Counted from the stretch's first letter, positions 42,089-52,968 are shown. The stretch: DNA of 64,000 nt from Nitrincola alkalisediminis (GCF_009821115.1 NZ_VYTY01000007.1:62001-126000); one strand, 5' to 3'. The notes: generated from the sequence alone by a model not told the origin. Program-made: numbers and translations.

Positions 42089-44809
42089 TTGTGTATCACA
42101 ATGATCACGTTTAGGCGTTATTTGAGCCTGCTTTTCGTATTTTTAGCGGCCAGTCTACCATCCTCTATTGTTGCCAAGGAGGATGAGAAATTACACATAG
42201 GGATACTGGCTTTTCGAGGGATCGAGTCAACTCAGCAGCAATGGCAGGAAACCCTTCATATTCTCAATCAAAGTTTGCCTCAGTATTCGCTAGAGTTTCA
42301 TATTTTGTTTATGGATGACATGACGGATGCTGTCTATAGAAACGAGTTGGATTTTGTATTAACGCAACCAGAACACTATATTTTGATGCGATCCTTCTCG
42401 CGGATGTCAGTTGCGGCAACGCTATTGAATAGCCATGAAAATCAACCTTTAGCTCGCTTTGCAGGTGTAATCGCCGCGCTTTCCGACCGATCTGATTTAA
42501 ACAGCTTGGATGCCATCCGTGGTCAACGTATCGCATCAGCTCATGCTAATTCTTTGGGCGCGTACCGTATTCAACATTGGACGCTCAATCAGGCGGGAAT
42601 TCGTATACCCAAAGATATACAAACCGTGACATTTACAGGGCAACCCCAGGATAAAGCCATCGCTTTGTTGCTAGATAAGCAAGTTGATATTGCATTTGTT
42701 CGTTCAGGCGTCATTGAGTCCATGATTCAGTCGGGTCAGTTAACCCAGGATCAACTGCGTATTATTAATGCTCAAGACACTTCAGAGCTGCCGCTGATGC
42801 ACTCTACCCAACTTATACCTGAGTGGGCGTTTGCGGCAATGCCAAGCATCGATCCACTTGTTGTGCGTGATATTACCCAAGCACTATTTTCGATTCAGCC
42901 AGATTCTATAGCGGCCCGCAGTGGCGGATACTACGGGTTTGCCCCTCCAGTGGATTATGCGAGCCTAGAAAGTATATTGCTTGAGTTACGCGTGCATCCA
43001 GACCGGATCAGTCATTTTGATATGCGGGATTTTGTAGAAAAGTACTTGCTGGAAATTAGCATCGCTTTGGGCTGTGCTATCGTCCTAGGCAGTGTTTGGG
43101 TCGCTTGCGATATCCGGCGGCGGAAAAAATATGCAGCTAATTTGCGGATTGCAGCGGCGGCGTTCAGTACAAACGAAGCGATCACTATAACGAATGAGAA
43201 AAACGAAATTTTGCGTGTGAACAGTGCCTTTACACAGATTACTGGGTACAGCGAAGCCGAGGTAGTGGGTCGCAATCCTTCAATGTTTAGTTCGGGTTAC
43301 CATCCACCCGAATTTTACAAAGAGATGTGGAGCGCGCTAAATACAGCAGGTCATTGGGAGGGTGAAATTTGGAATCGACGCAAAAACGGTGAAATTTTCC
43401 CTGAACATCTCAATATTACTAAGGTTCGGGGTGTACATCCCCAATCGTTCTATTATGTTGCTTCATTTTCAGATATTACGCAGGTTAAAGAGTCTAAAGA
43501 GCAGATAGAGCACTTGCATTTATATGATCAGCTCACGGGTCTGGCAAACATCGATCTTTTGCGTGACCGAATAAGTTCAGCGATTACTCGAACACAACTG
43601 CATGAGACGACCTTTGCATTGATTCTTATTGATTTGAAAAACTTTAAATTTGTCAATGAGAGTCTAGGGCGCCGTGCGGGTGATCAGCTCTTGTGCGGAG
43701 TGGCGGAGCGATTAACGGAAGCCTTGCCTGTTTACTCCAGCTTGGCGCGCTTGGCTGCTGATGAGTTTGTTATTATTTGTGAGTACAGAGATCAAACATC
43801 AGAGCAGGCATTGTTTGATATAGAACACCTAATTGTTGATATTCAAAATACATTCATCACTCCCTTTTCTATTCAGGGAAAACTCATTTATAGCCAAGCG
43901 AATCTTGGTGTTGTCTATTGTGCGAATGAAAGCTGCACGGCCGATGAGCTACTCAAGCGAGCAGACCTTGCGAAGAATCAGTCAAAGTTTAATGCACAAA
44001 CGAATGTCAGTTTTTTTGATCCTCTTATGCAGGAGCAAGTGAATAAGGTTGTAGAGCTTGAAAATGATCTTCGTCATGCTATTGATCAAAACCAACTAGA
44101 GCTTTATTTTCAGCCCCAATATGATATAAATCGAAGCATTATAGGGTGTGAAGCTTTGATACGTTGGCTGCATCCAACCAAAGGTGTGATCTCGCCAGCT
44201 GAATTTATTCCGTTGGCCGAGTCAACGGAGTTGATCCTATTGATAGGTGACTTTGTTATTTCAACAGCATGTCAAACCTTGGCCACTTGGCAAGTCAATG
44301 CATTCACAAATAAGTGGACACTGGCTATTAATATCAGTGCTCGGCAATTTCAATGCAAGGATTTTGTCGATCGGGTGATGCAGCATCTTAGAGATGCTCA
44401 AGCACCGGCGAATCGACTTAAGTTAGAGCTCACAGAGAGCCTCCTGATTGACTATACGGATGAGGCCGTTGAGAAAATGAGCCAACTTAAAAAGGTGGGC
44501 GTGCATTTTTCATTGGATGACTTTGGAACCGGATTCTCTTCTCTATCGTACCTTAAGAAGCTGCCCTTCGACCAAATCAAAGTGGATAAAGCCTTCATAC
44601 ATGACTTGATACACAATCACAGTGATGAAGCGATCATCCGCAGTGTGCTGGCGATGGGTAAAGCCTTTGATATGAACGTCATTGCAGAGGGGGTTGAAAC
44701 TGAGCAGCAACTTCAGAAGCTTCAAGAGCTAGGATGTTATTTTTATCAAGGCTTCTACTTTAGTAAGCCTATGTCAGGCCAGAAATTGCAATCCTGGATG
44801 GGGCAGTGA
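42089..44809 (+). CDS. PhnD-type sensor / PAS / degenerate GGDEF / EAL c-di-GMP protein
   Basis: A 906-residue membrane sensor. In order: signal/anchor (about 8-28), a periplasmic phosphonate-binding-like (PhnD/SBP) domain (about 34-310), a membrane helix (321-340), a PAS domain (352-465), a GGDEF domain (about 480-640) and an EAL domain (about 650-905). The cyclase motif is AADEF (556-560) instead of GGDEF, so cyclase activity is unlikely. The EAL part keeps CEALIRW, DDFGTGFSSLSYL and VDKAFIHDL, so c-di-GMP hydrolysis is expected. The start may be TTG at 42089 (AGGAGT nine bases upstream) or ATG at 42101. It stands alone. Confidence 0.9.
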   Translation: MCITMITFRRYLSLLFVFLAASLPSSIVAKEDEKLHIGILAFRGIESTQQQWQETLHILNQSLPQYSLEFHILFMDDMTDAVYRNELDFVLTQPEHYILMRSFSRMSVAATLLNSHENQPLARFAGVIAALSDRSDLNSLDAIRGQRIASAHANSLGAYRIQHWTLNQAGIRIPKDIQTVTFTGQPQDKAIALLLDKQVDIAFVRSGVIESMIQSGQLTQDQLRIINAQDTSELPLMHSTQLIPEWAFAAMPSIDPLVVRDITQALFSIQPDSIAARSGGYYGFAPPVDYASLESILLELRVHPDRISHFDMRDFVEKYLLEISIALGCAIVLGSVWVACDIRRRKKYAANLRIAAAAFSTNEAITITNEKNEILRVNSAFTQITGYSEAEVVGRNPSMFSSGYHPPEFYKEMWSALNTAGHWEGEIWNRRKNGEIFPEHLNITKVRGVHPQSFYYVASFSDITQVKESKEQIEHLHLYDQLTGLANIDLLRDRISSAITRTQLHETTFALILIDLKNFKFVNESLGRRAGDQLLCGVAERLTEALPVYSSLARLAADEFVIICEYRDQTSEQALFDIEHLIVDIQNTFITPFSIQGKLIYSQANLGVVYCANESCTADELLKRADLAKNQSKFNAQTNVSFFDPLMQEQVNKVVELENDLRHAIDQNQLELYFQPQYDINRSIIGCEALIRWLHPTKGVISPAEFIPLAESTELILLIGDFVISTACQTLATWQVNAFTNKWTLAINISARQFQCKDFVDRVMQHLRDAQAPANRLKLELTESLLIDYTDEAVEKMSQLKKVGVHFSLDDFGTGFSSLSYLKKLPFDQIKVDKAFIHDLIHNHSDEAIIRSVLAMGKAFDMNVIAEGVETEQQLQKLQELGCYFYQGFYFSKPMSGQKLQSWMGQ

Positions 44810-44920
44810 TTGGCCGTATTCAATAAGAGTAAGTCTAAAGACTGGCGTCTTAAAAAATAGATTTCACGTATAAGGTAGTTAAGATAAGATCAACGTCGAT
44901 TGTCAAATAAGGATAATACT

Positions 44921-46834
44921 ATGTTGAGCCGTTTGAAAATGACCCCTAGGTTGATTCTAATTATCAGCTTGCCTTTAGCTTTTTGTCTTTCTCTAGCGGC
45001 TTATGTAGTTATTCAGCATACCAGTCGAACGGTCTCTGGCCAGGGTGAAAATGCTGTCAGCATGGTCGCGTTAGCCAGTGCCGATAGTGTCAGTGCTTGG
45101 GTGAATGCGCGTTTAACCGTGATTCAAACGCTGGCTCGGACATCCGCACTGACAGGGGGCAATATCGACGAGATTTTTGCATTCGTTCAGAGTTATGGCC
45201 AGCGTATGGGCAGTGATTTCGAAGTGATGTTTTTTGTTGATCTAGAGGGGAACGCCTATCATCACAACGGCAATATAGCGAGCCGAGCGGATCGAAATTA
45301 TTTTCAACAGTTAATTGTCCAAAAAAGTCGCACCACAGTAGTCAGCGATCCACTCTACTCGGGTACGACAGGCAATGCGATTGTGGTACTGGCGCAGTCT
45401 GTTTTCGATACCTCAGGTCGGCTCATTGGTTTGTTGGCCGCCACTGTTACCCTTGATACCTTAACCACGCTTGTTGATGAAGTGTCCGATGACAATGCCA
45501 GTGCCTGGCTGATTGACTCTCGCGGGGTATATGTTGTGCATCCCGATGCGAGCAGACGCATGAAAGTTAATGCATTGGAGTCCCCAATACCCGAATACGC
45601 CTCTTTTTCAAGGAAAATGGTGGAGGGGCAAGCGGGAATCTCCGATCTCGTACTGGATAACCAGCAAAGAGTGATCGCGGCATACTATCCAATCGCGGGT
45701 AATCAAAGTTGGTCTTTGGCTGTTGCGTTGCCCTATGAGGAAGTCATGGCGGCGGCGCTGAATCTGCGCGTGTCCTTGATGACGGCTTTTTCCATTACCC
45801 TGCTTGTTTTGATTGTTATTATCGTGTTTGTTTCTCGGATGATTGTGAAGCCAGTGAATGCTACTCGTTATGCGTTGGATCAAATTGCAGCAGGTGATGG
45901 TGATTTAACTCAGCGTTTGAACGAAGAGCGTCAGGATGAATTAGGTGATTTAGCGCGGAGCTTTAACCGCTTTGTCGGCGGTGTGCAATCAATCATCAAG
46001 CAAGTGAGTGATGCGGCGATACAACTCGGCGCCGCAGCAGAGCAGTTGGCAGCATCAAGCCAGGTGACGAACCAGCAAGTTCAGCAGCAAAGTCATGAAG
46101 TCACCCTCGCAGCCACCTCTATGACTCAAATGGCAGCGACGGTTACCCAAGTTGCAGGCAATGCCGCTCAAGCGGCCTATGCGGCAGAAACCTGTAATCA
46201 GTCTGTTAAAGATGGAGAGGTCGTCGTCAAGAAAAATGCCAATGAGGTTGGTTTGTTGGCTCAAGAGGTTCAAAAAGCTGTGGATGTGATTCTGCGCTTG
46301 CAAGACGATACAGAGTCCATTGGAAAAGTACTGGAGGTTATTCGTGGCATCGCTGAACAAACCAATCTACTTGCCTTGAATGCGGCTATAGAAGCCGCTC
46401 GTGCCGGTGAATATGGGCGTGGGTTCGCAGTTGTTGCAGATGAGGTGAGGACGCTGGCAACACGCACATAAAGCTCCACTGAGGAAATCCGTGAAATTAT
46501 TGAACAGTTGCAAAATGCATCTCGACGAGCCGTTGATGTTATGCATAACAGTTATTCAAAGGCAAATGTGGCTGTTGAGTGCGCGGAGCATGCATCGCAT
46601 AAGCTTCAAGATATTACAGGGGTCATTTTGACAATCAATGATATGAACACTCAAATTGCAACTGCCACTGAAGAGCAGTCCGCTGTTGCTGATGATGTCA
46701 GTCAGACCTTGGTGCGCATCAGCCATAGTGTGGAGCAGCTGTCGAGTGGCTCAAGTCATATCGCATCGGCCAGTGATGGCCTTGCGTTGCTTGCCAATGA
46801 TTTGCAAGCTAGGGTTGGGCGTTTCAAAGTCTAA
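44921..46834 (+). pseudogene. Methyl-accepting chemotaxis protein gene broken by one nonsense codon
   Basis: A chemoreceptor gene of about 637 codons. The first helix is at about 10-30, a CACHE-type sensor follows ([41 protein letters not shown]), then a helix at about 285, HAMP and the signalling domain with [20 protein letters not shown]. At 46469-46471 a TAA stands in LATRT-stop-SSTEEI, where receptors usually have Gln (CAA/CAG). The frame then continues intact to the normal C-terminus at 46834. A single C-to-T change explains it. The truncated product would keep the tip but lose the returning helix. The ATG at 44921 has AAGGA upstream. Confidence 0.9.
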
Positions 46835-46928
46835 AAGTACTTCTGGCGGATTCACTTTGGCGCAGATTGGTTGACGTGGTAGGATATTCCCAAATTTCTA
46901 CTCAAGCCCAATCCAAAGGAAGTAAAGC

Positions 46929-48533
46929 GTGTCAAACATGGATATTCAAGCGTTACTCAACGCATATGTCGACGTCATTCCGAATCCAATCCTTGCCGAT
47001 CAACGGGTGGCGTTTGGAACCTCTGGTCATCGAGGTTCTGCATTGAAGGCATCCTTCAACGAGCATCATATTCTGGCAATCTGCCAAGCCGTTGCGGATT
47101 ATCGTAAGGAGCAGGGCTTTTCGGGTCCGTTGTATCTGGGGATGGATACACATGCCTTATCAGGACCTGCTCATGCATCGGCACTGGAGGTGCTGGTTGC
47201 AAATGGCATCAACGTGCGCGTTCATCCTCAAAATGCGTTTGTACCAACGCCCTTGGTGTCCAGAGCCATCATTGTTCATAATCAACACTCTCCAGACGCT
47301 CTGTCGGATGGCTTGATTATTACGCCTTCTCATAATCCGCCAGAAGACGGTGGTATAAAGTACAACGCCGCTGATGGTGGGCCTGCCGCAGCAGAGGTTA
47401 CTCGTTGGATTGAGCAGCGTGCCAATCAGTATCTTGAGCAGAATCTGTTGGGGGTATTGCGTGTTGATCAAGCCGAAGCAGCGGCCAAAGCTGAGGCATT
47501 TGACTACGTAAAATATTACATTAAAGATCTTGAGCAAGTAATTGATATTGAATCAATTAAAAAAGCTAATTTGACCTTGGGTGTTGATCCTATGGGCGGT
47601 TCAGCACTTGAAGTATGGCAGGAAATTGCCAAGACCTTTGAGTTGAATCTTTCCATAGTGAATGAAGATCAATCCCCAGATTTTGCCTTTATGCCGCCGG
47701 ATCACGACGGAAAAATCCGGATGGATTGTTCGAGCACAGCGGCGATGGCAAACTTGCTGAACATCAAAGATAGCTTCCAGTTAGCCTTTGCAAATGACCC
47801 TGATGCCGATCGCCATGGGATTGTAGGCCCAGATGGTTTAATGAACCCCAATCATTTCTTGGCTGTGTGTATTGATTACTTATTGACTCATCGACCCGAA
47901 TGGTCCAAGGACGTGGCAATCGGCAAGACCCTCGTTTCCTCATCAATTATTGATAAGGTTGTGGCAGGCCGCGGGTGCTCGCTCTATGAGGTTCCTGTAG
48001 GATTCAAATGGTTTGTTGAAGGCTTGTTTAATGGTCGTTTGGGCTTTGGCGGTGAAGAGAGTGCTGGTGCAAACTTTTTAACTCGCCGTGGTCAGGTGTG
48101 GTGTACCGATAAAGACGGCATTATTCCTTCACTCTTAGCGGCTGAAATTCTTGCGGTGACGGGCAAAACACCTCATCAATATTATGAGGAGCTGACGCAG
48201 GCGTATGGTCGGCCTTATTACCGTCGTATAGATGCGTCTGCATCGACGGAGCAGAAGGCTGTTTTATCTGCAATGAATCCTAAGAGTGTGACTCAATCCA
48301 CCTTGGCAGGAGATGAGATTGTTGCACGTTATGTCGAGGCACCCGGGAATGGTGCATCTATTGGTGGATTGAAGGTCGTCACGGAGGCGGGTTGGTTTGC
48401 GGCTCGTCCTAGTGGCACAGAGGCGTTGTATAAAATTTACGCTGAAAGCTTCAAAAGCCAAGCACATTTAGACACCTTGTTAGTTGAGGCGCAGGCTCTG
48501 GTTTCAAAGGTGTTTGCATCGCAAGGGGTGTAA
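46929..48533 (+). CDS. pgm: Phosphoglucomutase (alpha-D-glucose phosphate-specific)
   Basis: A 534-residue enzyme interconverting glucose 1- and 6-phosphate. Visible motifs are FGTSGHRGS near the start, the phosphoserine loop ITPSHNPPEDGG, the metal loop DPDADRHG, FGGEESAGA in the sugar-binding domain and RPSGTE near the end. Length is close to E. coli Pgm (546). The start is GTG at 46929, eight bases after AAGGAAG. It is a single gene ending at a strong hairpin. Confidence 0.95.
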   Translation: MSNMDIQALLNAYVDVIPNPILADQRVAFGTSGHRGSALKASFNEHHILAICQAVADYRKEQGFSGPLYLGMDTHALSGPAHASALEVLVANGINVRVHPQNAFVPTPLVSRAIIVHNQHSPDALSDGLIITPSHNPPEDGGIKYNAADGGPAAAEVTRWIEQRANQYLEQNLLGVLRVDQAEAAAKAEAFDYVKYYIKDLEQVIDIESIKKANLTLGVDPMGGSALEVWQEIAKTFELNLSIVNEDQSPDFAFMPPDHDGKIRMDCSSTAAMANLLNIKDSFQLAFANDPDADRHGIVGPDGLMNPNHFLAVCIDYLLTHRPEWSKDVAIGKTLVSSSIIDKVVAGRGCSLYEVPVGFKWFVEGLFNGRLGFGGEESAGANFLTRRGQVWCTDKDGIIPSLLAAEILAVTGKTPHQYYEELTQAYGRPYYRRIDASASTEQKAVLSAMNPKSVTQSTLAGDEIVARYVEAPGNGASIGGLKVVTEAGWFAARPSGTEALYKIYAESFKSQAHLDTLLVEAQALVSKVFASQGV

Positions 48534-48544
48534 ATAGGCGGTCG

Positions 48545-48577
48545 TCAAAGGCTCAGCAGAGCGTGCTGAGCCTTTGA
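48545..48577. terminator. Convergent terminator
   Basis: A perfect 14-bp stem (TCAAAGGCTCAGCA and its complement) with a 5-base loop lies between pgm (+) and the minus-strand exported protein gene. The 3' side continues AAAAGCTTATTCTTTT. Confidence 0.85.
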
Positions 48578-48582
48578 AAAGC

Positions 48583-49704
48583 TTATTCTTTTTTCAAAAG
48601 CAGCCAGGTTTTAGCGTAGTCTGCAATATGACGGTTGTTTGCGTGGTAGTGGTCCCAGTCGCGGAAGTAGCCACTTAACCAATCAAGCTGGTAAAGATTG
48701 TCATGAAAAGCTCCACCCGTGTCCGCCAAAACGGTCAGTCTGTAGGTCGGTTGACCATGCTCAGTGGTTTGCAATAGGACAACACGTCCCAATCCGAGTT
48801 GAAAAATATCGCCAGCGACGGTCACTTTTGGTTTGACTGGAATTTTATAGTCCGCATCCTTTCCATACCCCAGCACGCCTGGAACTTCTTTAAAATACCA
48901 ATAACGTTCCTGATCTTCGGGTTTTTGTGTGCGGTCGTATGCAATGCCATTGTTGCGATGCACGTTGAAGTAGCGGCGCTGATTGTCGGCTTCTAAAACG
49001 GCGGTTCCTTGCAATAATGCACCTTCAAGATCGGCGCGACTTAACCAAATCAGTGGGGGAGCTAGAGCCGGTTGTGTTTCAAGCGCGCCTCTTAGAATGG
49101 CTTGTTTGCCAAATCGATAACGCGTGATCTGATCCCTACGTGCATCCGCCTCTTCAAGACTTAAATGTGCTTCATCAAATGGAAGGCCGTATAAGGCATG
49201 AGGTGACTGCGCGGTTTTGGCTGGAAAGCCATCCGCCATGCGCACATAATATTTTGTTAGCAGCAATTGGTCGGACGGTAAGCGCTGCAACAGCGGTTTG
49301 TCTTGGCTTAGGCTTTTTGCTTTGGCTTGATCCGGTAGCCATTGCACACGTTCAAAAGCTGAGTTGATAAAATCAGGATCGGTCAGCCGTGATGCGCCTG
49401 TTGCCAAGTCCTCTTGATACACCTGGCAAATAAATGCCAAGGTGTCTTGAATACGATGAGTTGGAACTTTTATGCCATCGACGGTTCCACCATGAATGGC
49501 TTGTGGGTCATAGCTGGGGCCTTGTTTTAAATATTTTAATGTCTCATTGGCAACAGCGCACAGGTCTTGACTATGATTAGGCCAAGCACCGGCCGACAAA
49601 GGTTGGGCAGATTGAAAGCTGGGTGCCGAGTGTGCAAAACCTGCCAACACAAGGCTGGTTGAAAAGGTGATATACCCTAAAGATTTAAAAAACGTGTTTC
49701 GCAT
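48583..49704 (-). CDS. Exported MltA/3D-domain-like protein
   Basis: A 373-residue protein with a signal peptide (cut after about residue 26, FAHSA). The C-terminal part contains VLADTGGAFHDNLYQLDWLSGYF, like the 3D (Asp) motif of MltA-type barrels (DTGGAI.G..ID). The middle segment ALLQGTAVLEADNQRRYFNVHRNNG also recalls MltA. MltA enzymes are lytic transglycosylases that cut peptidoglycan. The overall match is partial, so it may be a related barrel with another cell-envelope task. It is a single gene. Confidence 0.6.
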   Translation of the reverse strand: MRNTFFKSLGYITFSTSLVLAGFAHSAPSFQSAQPLSAGAWPNHSQDLCAVANETLKYLKQGPSYDPQAIHGGTVDGIKVPTHRIQDTLAFICQVYQEDLATGASRLTDPDFINSAFERVQWLPDQAKAKSLSQDKPLLQRLPSDQLLLTKYYVRMADGFPAKTAQSPHALYGLPFDEAHLSLEEADARRDQITRYRFGKQAILRGALETQPALAPPLIWLSRADLEGALLQGTAVLEADNQRRYFNVHRNNGIAYDRTQKPEDQERYWYFKEVPGVLGYGKDADYKIPVKPKVTVAGDIFQLGLGRVVLLQTTEHGQPTYRLTVLADTGGAFHDNLYQLDWLSGYFRDWDHYHANNRHIADYAKTWLLLKKE

Positions 49705-49917
49705 AATACAGTTGGCCTCAAAATAATGTGCTTAAAAAGCAAAGGGCAGTGTACAGATACAGACGTGCTTCGAACAGGGTCTAGTGTGCCAATGTGAAGC
49801 TGAACAGAGGCTGACATAGTTATTTCTGATGCCTCCATCAATAATTTGCATTTGATCCTGATCCTTGAATGCGGGATCATTGAGCTTATTTTTTCTAGGT
49901 TCTTTCAGGGCTGTCTA

Positions 49918-52900
49918 ATGATTCCAAGAGTTGTCGATATTAACCCTACACAACGTCTCTATCTTGAGTTTATCGAGACACTAAAAACGCGTGGCTTTCA
50001 AGGTGACCTAAACCCTGAGTATGCGCACCGAGTTGTGTTAGCGACGGACAACAGTATCTATCAAGTGTTGCCACAAGGGATTGTTTATCCCCGTAATGCA
50101 CAAGATCTTATTTATCTGGCAAGGCTCGCGTCAGAGCCGCAGTTTAACAGTATTGTGCTAAGTGCGCGTGGGGGCGGTACAGGCACTAATGGGCAGTCTT
50201 TAACCGATGGTTTGGTGGTTGACTGCTCTAAGTATATGAATCGTATCATCGAGATCAATCCTGACCAGCGTTGGGTGCGTGTGCAGGCGGGGGTGGTCAA
50301 AGACCAATTAAATGCAGCTTTGAAACCTTATGGGCTGTTTTTTGCCCCCGAGTTGTCAACCAGTAATCGAGCCACCATTGGTGGAATGATCAATACTGAT
50401 GCCAGTGGACAGGGGTCAGTGCTCTATGGCAAAACCCGAGACCATGTCCTTGAGCTGGAAAGTGTATGGTTGGGTGGTGAGCGTTGGTTGTCTAAGGCGT
50501 TGTCAGATGAAGAATTGGACAACATCAAGCAGCAGCCAGGGCGTGTTGCTGATGTCCATCGCATGTTGGATGATCTTTATTCAGAGCATAAAGATCTCAT
50601 TGACGAAAAGTTTCCAAAGCTTAACCGCTGCCTGACAGGCTATGATTTGGCCCATATTCGCGATGAGTCGGGCCGTTTTAATTTAAATTCGATCTTGTGT
50701 GGTGCTGAAGGGTCTTTAGCCTTTATTTCTGAAGCAAAGCTTAATGTTTTGCCCATTCCTAAGTACTCGGCTTTGGTTAACGTAAAGTACGACAGTTTTG
50801 AAGCCTCTTTGCGCGATGCAAAGGCGTTGATGGAGTGGGGGCCGACCTCAATTGAGACTATCGACTCAAAAGTATTGAACCTTGCCATGGGGGATATTGT
50901 TTGGGACACGGTTCGAGCTTATTTTCCTCAAGAGGCACATGAACCAGCGATTCAGGGAATCAACCTGATTGAGTATACCGGTGATGACGAAGAGATTTTG
51001 CGTCAAAAGGTTGAAAAATTAACGACACACTTACGTGAAGTGAGTGGTCAGCCAGCAAAAAGCTTTGGTTTTTCTGTTGTCTATGGTTCGACAGAAATTA
51101 ATAAAATTTGGGCTATGCGTAAAAAAGCCGTTGGTTTGCTAGGCAACGCGAAAGGGCAAAAACGACCAATCCCCTTTGTTGAAGACACGGCTGTACCGCC
51201 AGAAAATCTGGCGGACTTTATTATGGATTTCCGTAAGGTCTTGGATGATCACGGCTTGGCGTATGGCATGTTTGGTCACGTTGATGCGGGAGTTTTGCAC
51301 GTGCGCCCCGCAATCGATATGAAGGATGAAGCGCAAGAAGGCTTAATTAGAACAATTACCGACGAAGTTGTGCGTCTGACTCAGCAGTATAAAGGCTTGC
51401 TGTGGGGCGAGCATGGCAAGGGTGTGCGTTCCGAGTATGCACCGGAATTCTTTGGTGAGCTTTACCCAGAAGTGCAGCGGGTAAAAGCTGCATTTGATCC
51501 CCGAAACCAGCTCAATCCGGGTAAAATTGCCACACCACTCTTGTCTGGAGCTGAACTGCTTAAAATTGATGAGGTTCCTACGCGTGGGCAACATGATCGT
51601 CAAATTCCCTTGGCCGTTCGTGAAACCTACGACTCAGCCATGAATTGCAATGGCAATGGGGCTTGCTATAACTATGATCCGAATGATGCCATGTGTCCGT
51701 CTTGGAAGGGGACGCGCCAGCGCATCCACTCACCCAAAGGGCGTGCCTCTTTGGTGAGAGAGTGGCTGCGGGTTATGTCAGTGAAGGGCGTGGATGTGAA
51801 TGAAGCTGCCCAAGCAGTGAGACAGGCAAGCTTTATTAAAGCTTTGCCATCCAGAATTAAAAATACCCTGAAGAAGCGTAAAGGCGAGTATGATTTTTCT
51901 CATGAAGTTCATGAGGCGATGATGGGGTGTCTGGCCTGTAAGTCTTGTGTTGGTCAGTGCCCAATCAAAGTCAATGTGCCGGATTTCCGTGCCCGTTTTC
52001 TTGAGGTCTACTACGGTCGCTATTTAAGGCCCCTAAAAGACTATATGGTCGCAAGTCTTGAGTTTATGGTACCAGCGCTGTCTCGTTTTCCTCAGCCTTA
52101 TAATTGGCTGATGAAAAATGGCTTAGGCCGTGCCGTGATCAAAAAAATAGGCATGGTTGATAGTCCTTTGTTGTGTACGCACACGCTTCGAAAGGGCGTA
52201 GAAGAGCGCGGAATTGAGTGGGCGACACCTTCAATAATTGAAAGCTTAAGCGATTATCAGCGTCAGCGTTCAGTTATTATTGTTCAGGATGCGTTTACCA
52301 GTTATTTCGAAACAGCCTTGGTGTTGGATGTGATTGATTTGCTTGGCCGGCTTGGTTTTAATGCGCTGGTTGCACCCTTTATGCCGAATGGCAAGCCTTT
52401 GCATGTGCATGGATTTATGGGGGCCTTTGCCAAAATTGCAGAGCGAAATCTAGAGGTTTTGCAGCAGTTAGAAGCGACAGGTGTTCCTTTAGTGGGTATC
52501 GATCCTTCTATGACGCTCACCTATCGATCTGAGTATAAGGATGTGAGCGATACGCTGCCGAAGGTTCAGTTGATACAGGAGTGGCTTGCCGATGCGCTGG
52601 GCTCTGTGTCCTTCAAAGCTGATTTGCCGCAAAAGCATTTTAAACTGATGCCACACTGTACGGAAAAAACGTCAGCTGCGCCTTCAATTCGTCAGTGGCA
52701 GACTATTTTTCAATCGCTGGGGCAAACGTTGGATGTCGTTTCGGTTGGGTGTTGCGGGATGGCTGGAACCTTTGGGCATGAGACGGAAAATTATCGTTTA
52801 TCCAGACAAATTTACAGTTTAAGTTGGAGTGAAGTGGTCAATAAGCCAGATAGCGAAGCGACCTTGTTGGCAACGGGTTACTCTTGTCGCTCGCAAGTTA

Positions 52901-52968
52901 AGCGTTTAGATCAACAATCGCTACTGCATCCGGCTCAAGCACTTTTGGCTGTTCTGCAAAAGTTGTAA
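49918..52968 (+). CDS. ydiJ: YdiJ-type FAD/Fe-S 2-hydroxyacid dehydrogenase
   Basis: A 1016-residue fusion enzyme, matching E. coli YdiJ (1018). The N-terminal FAD-binding domain (about 45-270) has SARGGGTGTNGQSLTDGLVVD and ATIGGMINTDASGQGS. The FAD-oxidase C-terminal domain follows (to about 540; FGHVDAGVLHVRP, WGEHGKGVRSEY). An iron-sulfur region (about 600-700) has CNGNGACYNY and CLACKSCVGQCP. A CCG-like domain closes it (VSVGCCGMAGTFGHE). The family oxidises D-2-hydroxy acids; YdiJ has been linked to D-2-hydroxyglutarate. The ATG at 49918 is chosen over an earlier ATG at 49846 because it gives the family length and follows CAGGG. Confidence 0.93.
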   Translation: MIPRVVDINPTQRLYLEFIETLKTRGFQGDLNPEYAHRVVLATDNSIYQVLPQGIVYPRNAQDLIYLARLASEPQFNSIVLSARGGGTGTNGQSLTDGLVVDCSKYMNRIIEINPDQRWVRVQAGVVKDQLNAALKPYGLFFAPELSTSNRATIGGMINTDASGQGSVLYGKTRDHVLELESVWLGGERWLSKALSDEELDNIKQQPGRVADVHRMLDDLYSEHKDLIDEKFPKLNRCLTGYDLAHIRDESGRFNLNSILCGAEGSLAFISEAKLNVLPIPKYSALVNVKYDSFEASLRDAKALMEWGPTSIETIDSKVLNLAMGDIVWDTVRAYFPQEAHEPAIQGINLIEYTGDDEEILRQKVEKLTTHLREVSGQPAKSFGFSVVYGSTEINKIWAMRKKAVGLLGNAKGQKRPIPFVEDTAVPPENLADFIMDFRKVLDDHGLAYGMFGHVDAGVLHVRPAIDMKDEAQEGLIRTITDEVVRLTQQYKGLLWGEHGKGVRSEYAPEFFGELYPEVQRVKAAFDPRNQLNPGKIATPLLSGAELLKIDEVPTRGQHDRQIPLAVRETYDSAMNCNGNGACYNYDPNDAMCPSWKGTRQRIHSPKGRASLVREWLRVMSVKGVDVNEAAQAVRQASFIKALPSRIKNTLKKRKGEYDFSHEVHEAMMGCLACKSCVGQCPIKVNVPDFRARFLEVYYGRYLRPLKDYMVASLEFMVPALSRFPQPYNWLMKNGLGRAVIKKIGMVDSPLLCTHTLRKGVEERGIEWATPSIIESLSDYQRQRSVIIVQDAFTSYFETALVLDVIDLLGRLGFNALVAPFMPNGKPLHVHGFMGAFAKIAERNLEVLQQLEATGVPLVGIDPSMTLTYRSEYKDVSDTLPKVQLIQEWLADALGSVSFKADLPQKHFKLMPHCTEKTSAAPSIRQWQTIFQSLGQTLDVVSVGCCGMAGTFGHETENYRLSRQIYSLSWSEVVNKPDSEATLLATGYSCRSQVKRLDQQSLLHPAQALLAVLQKL

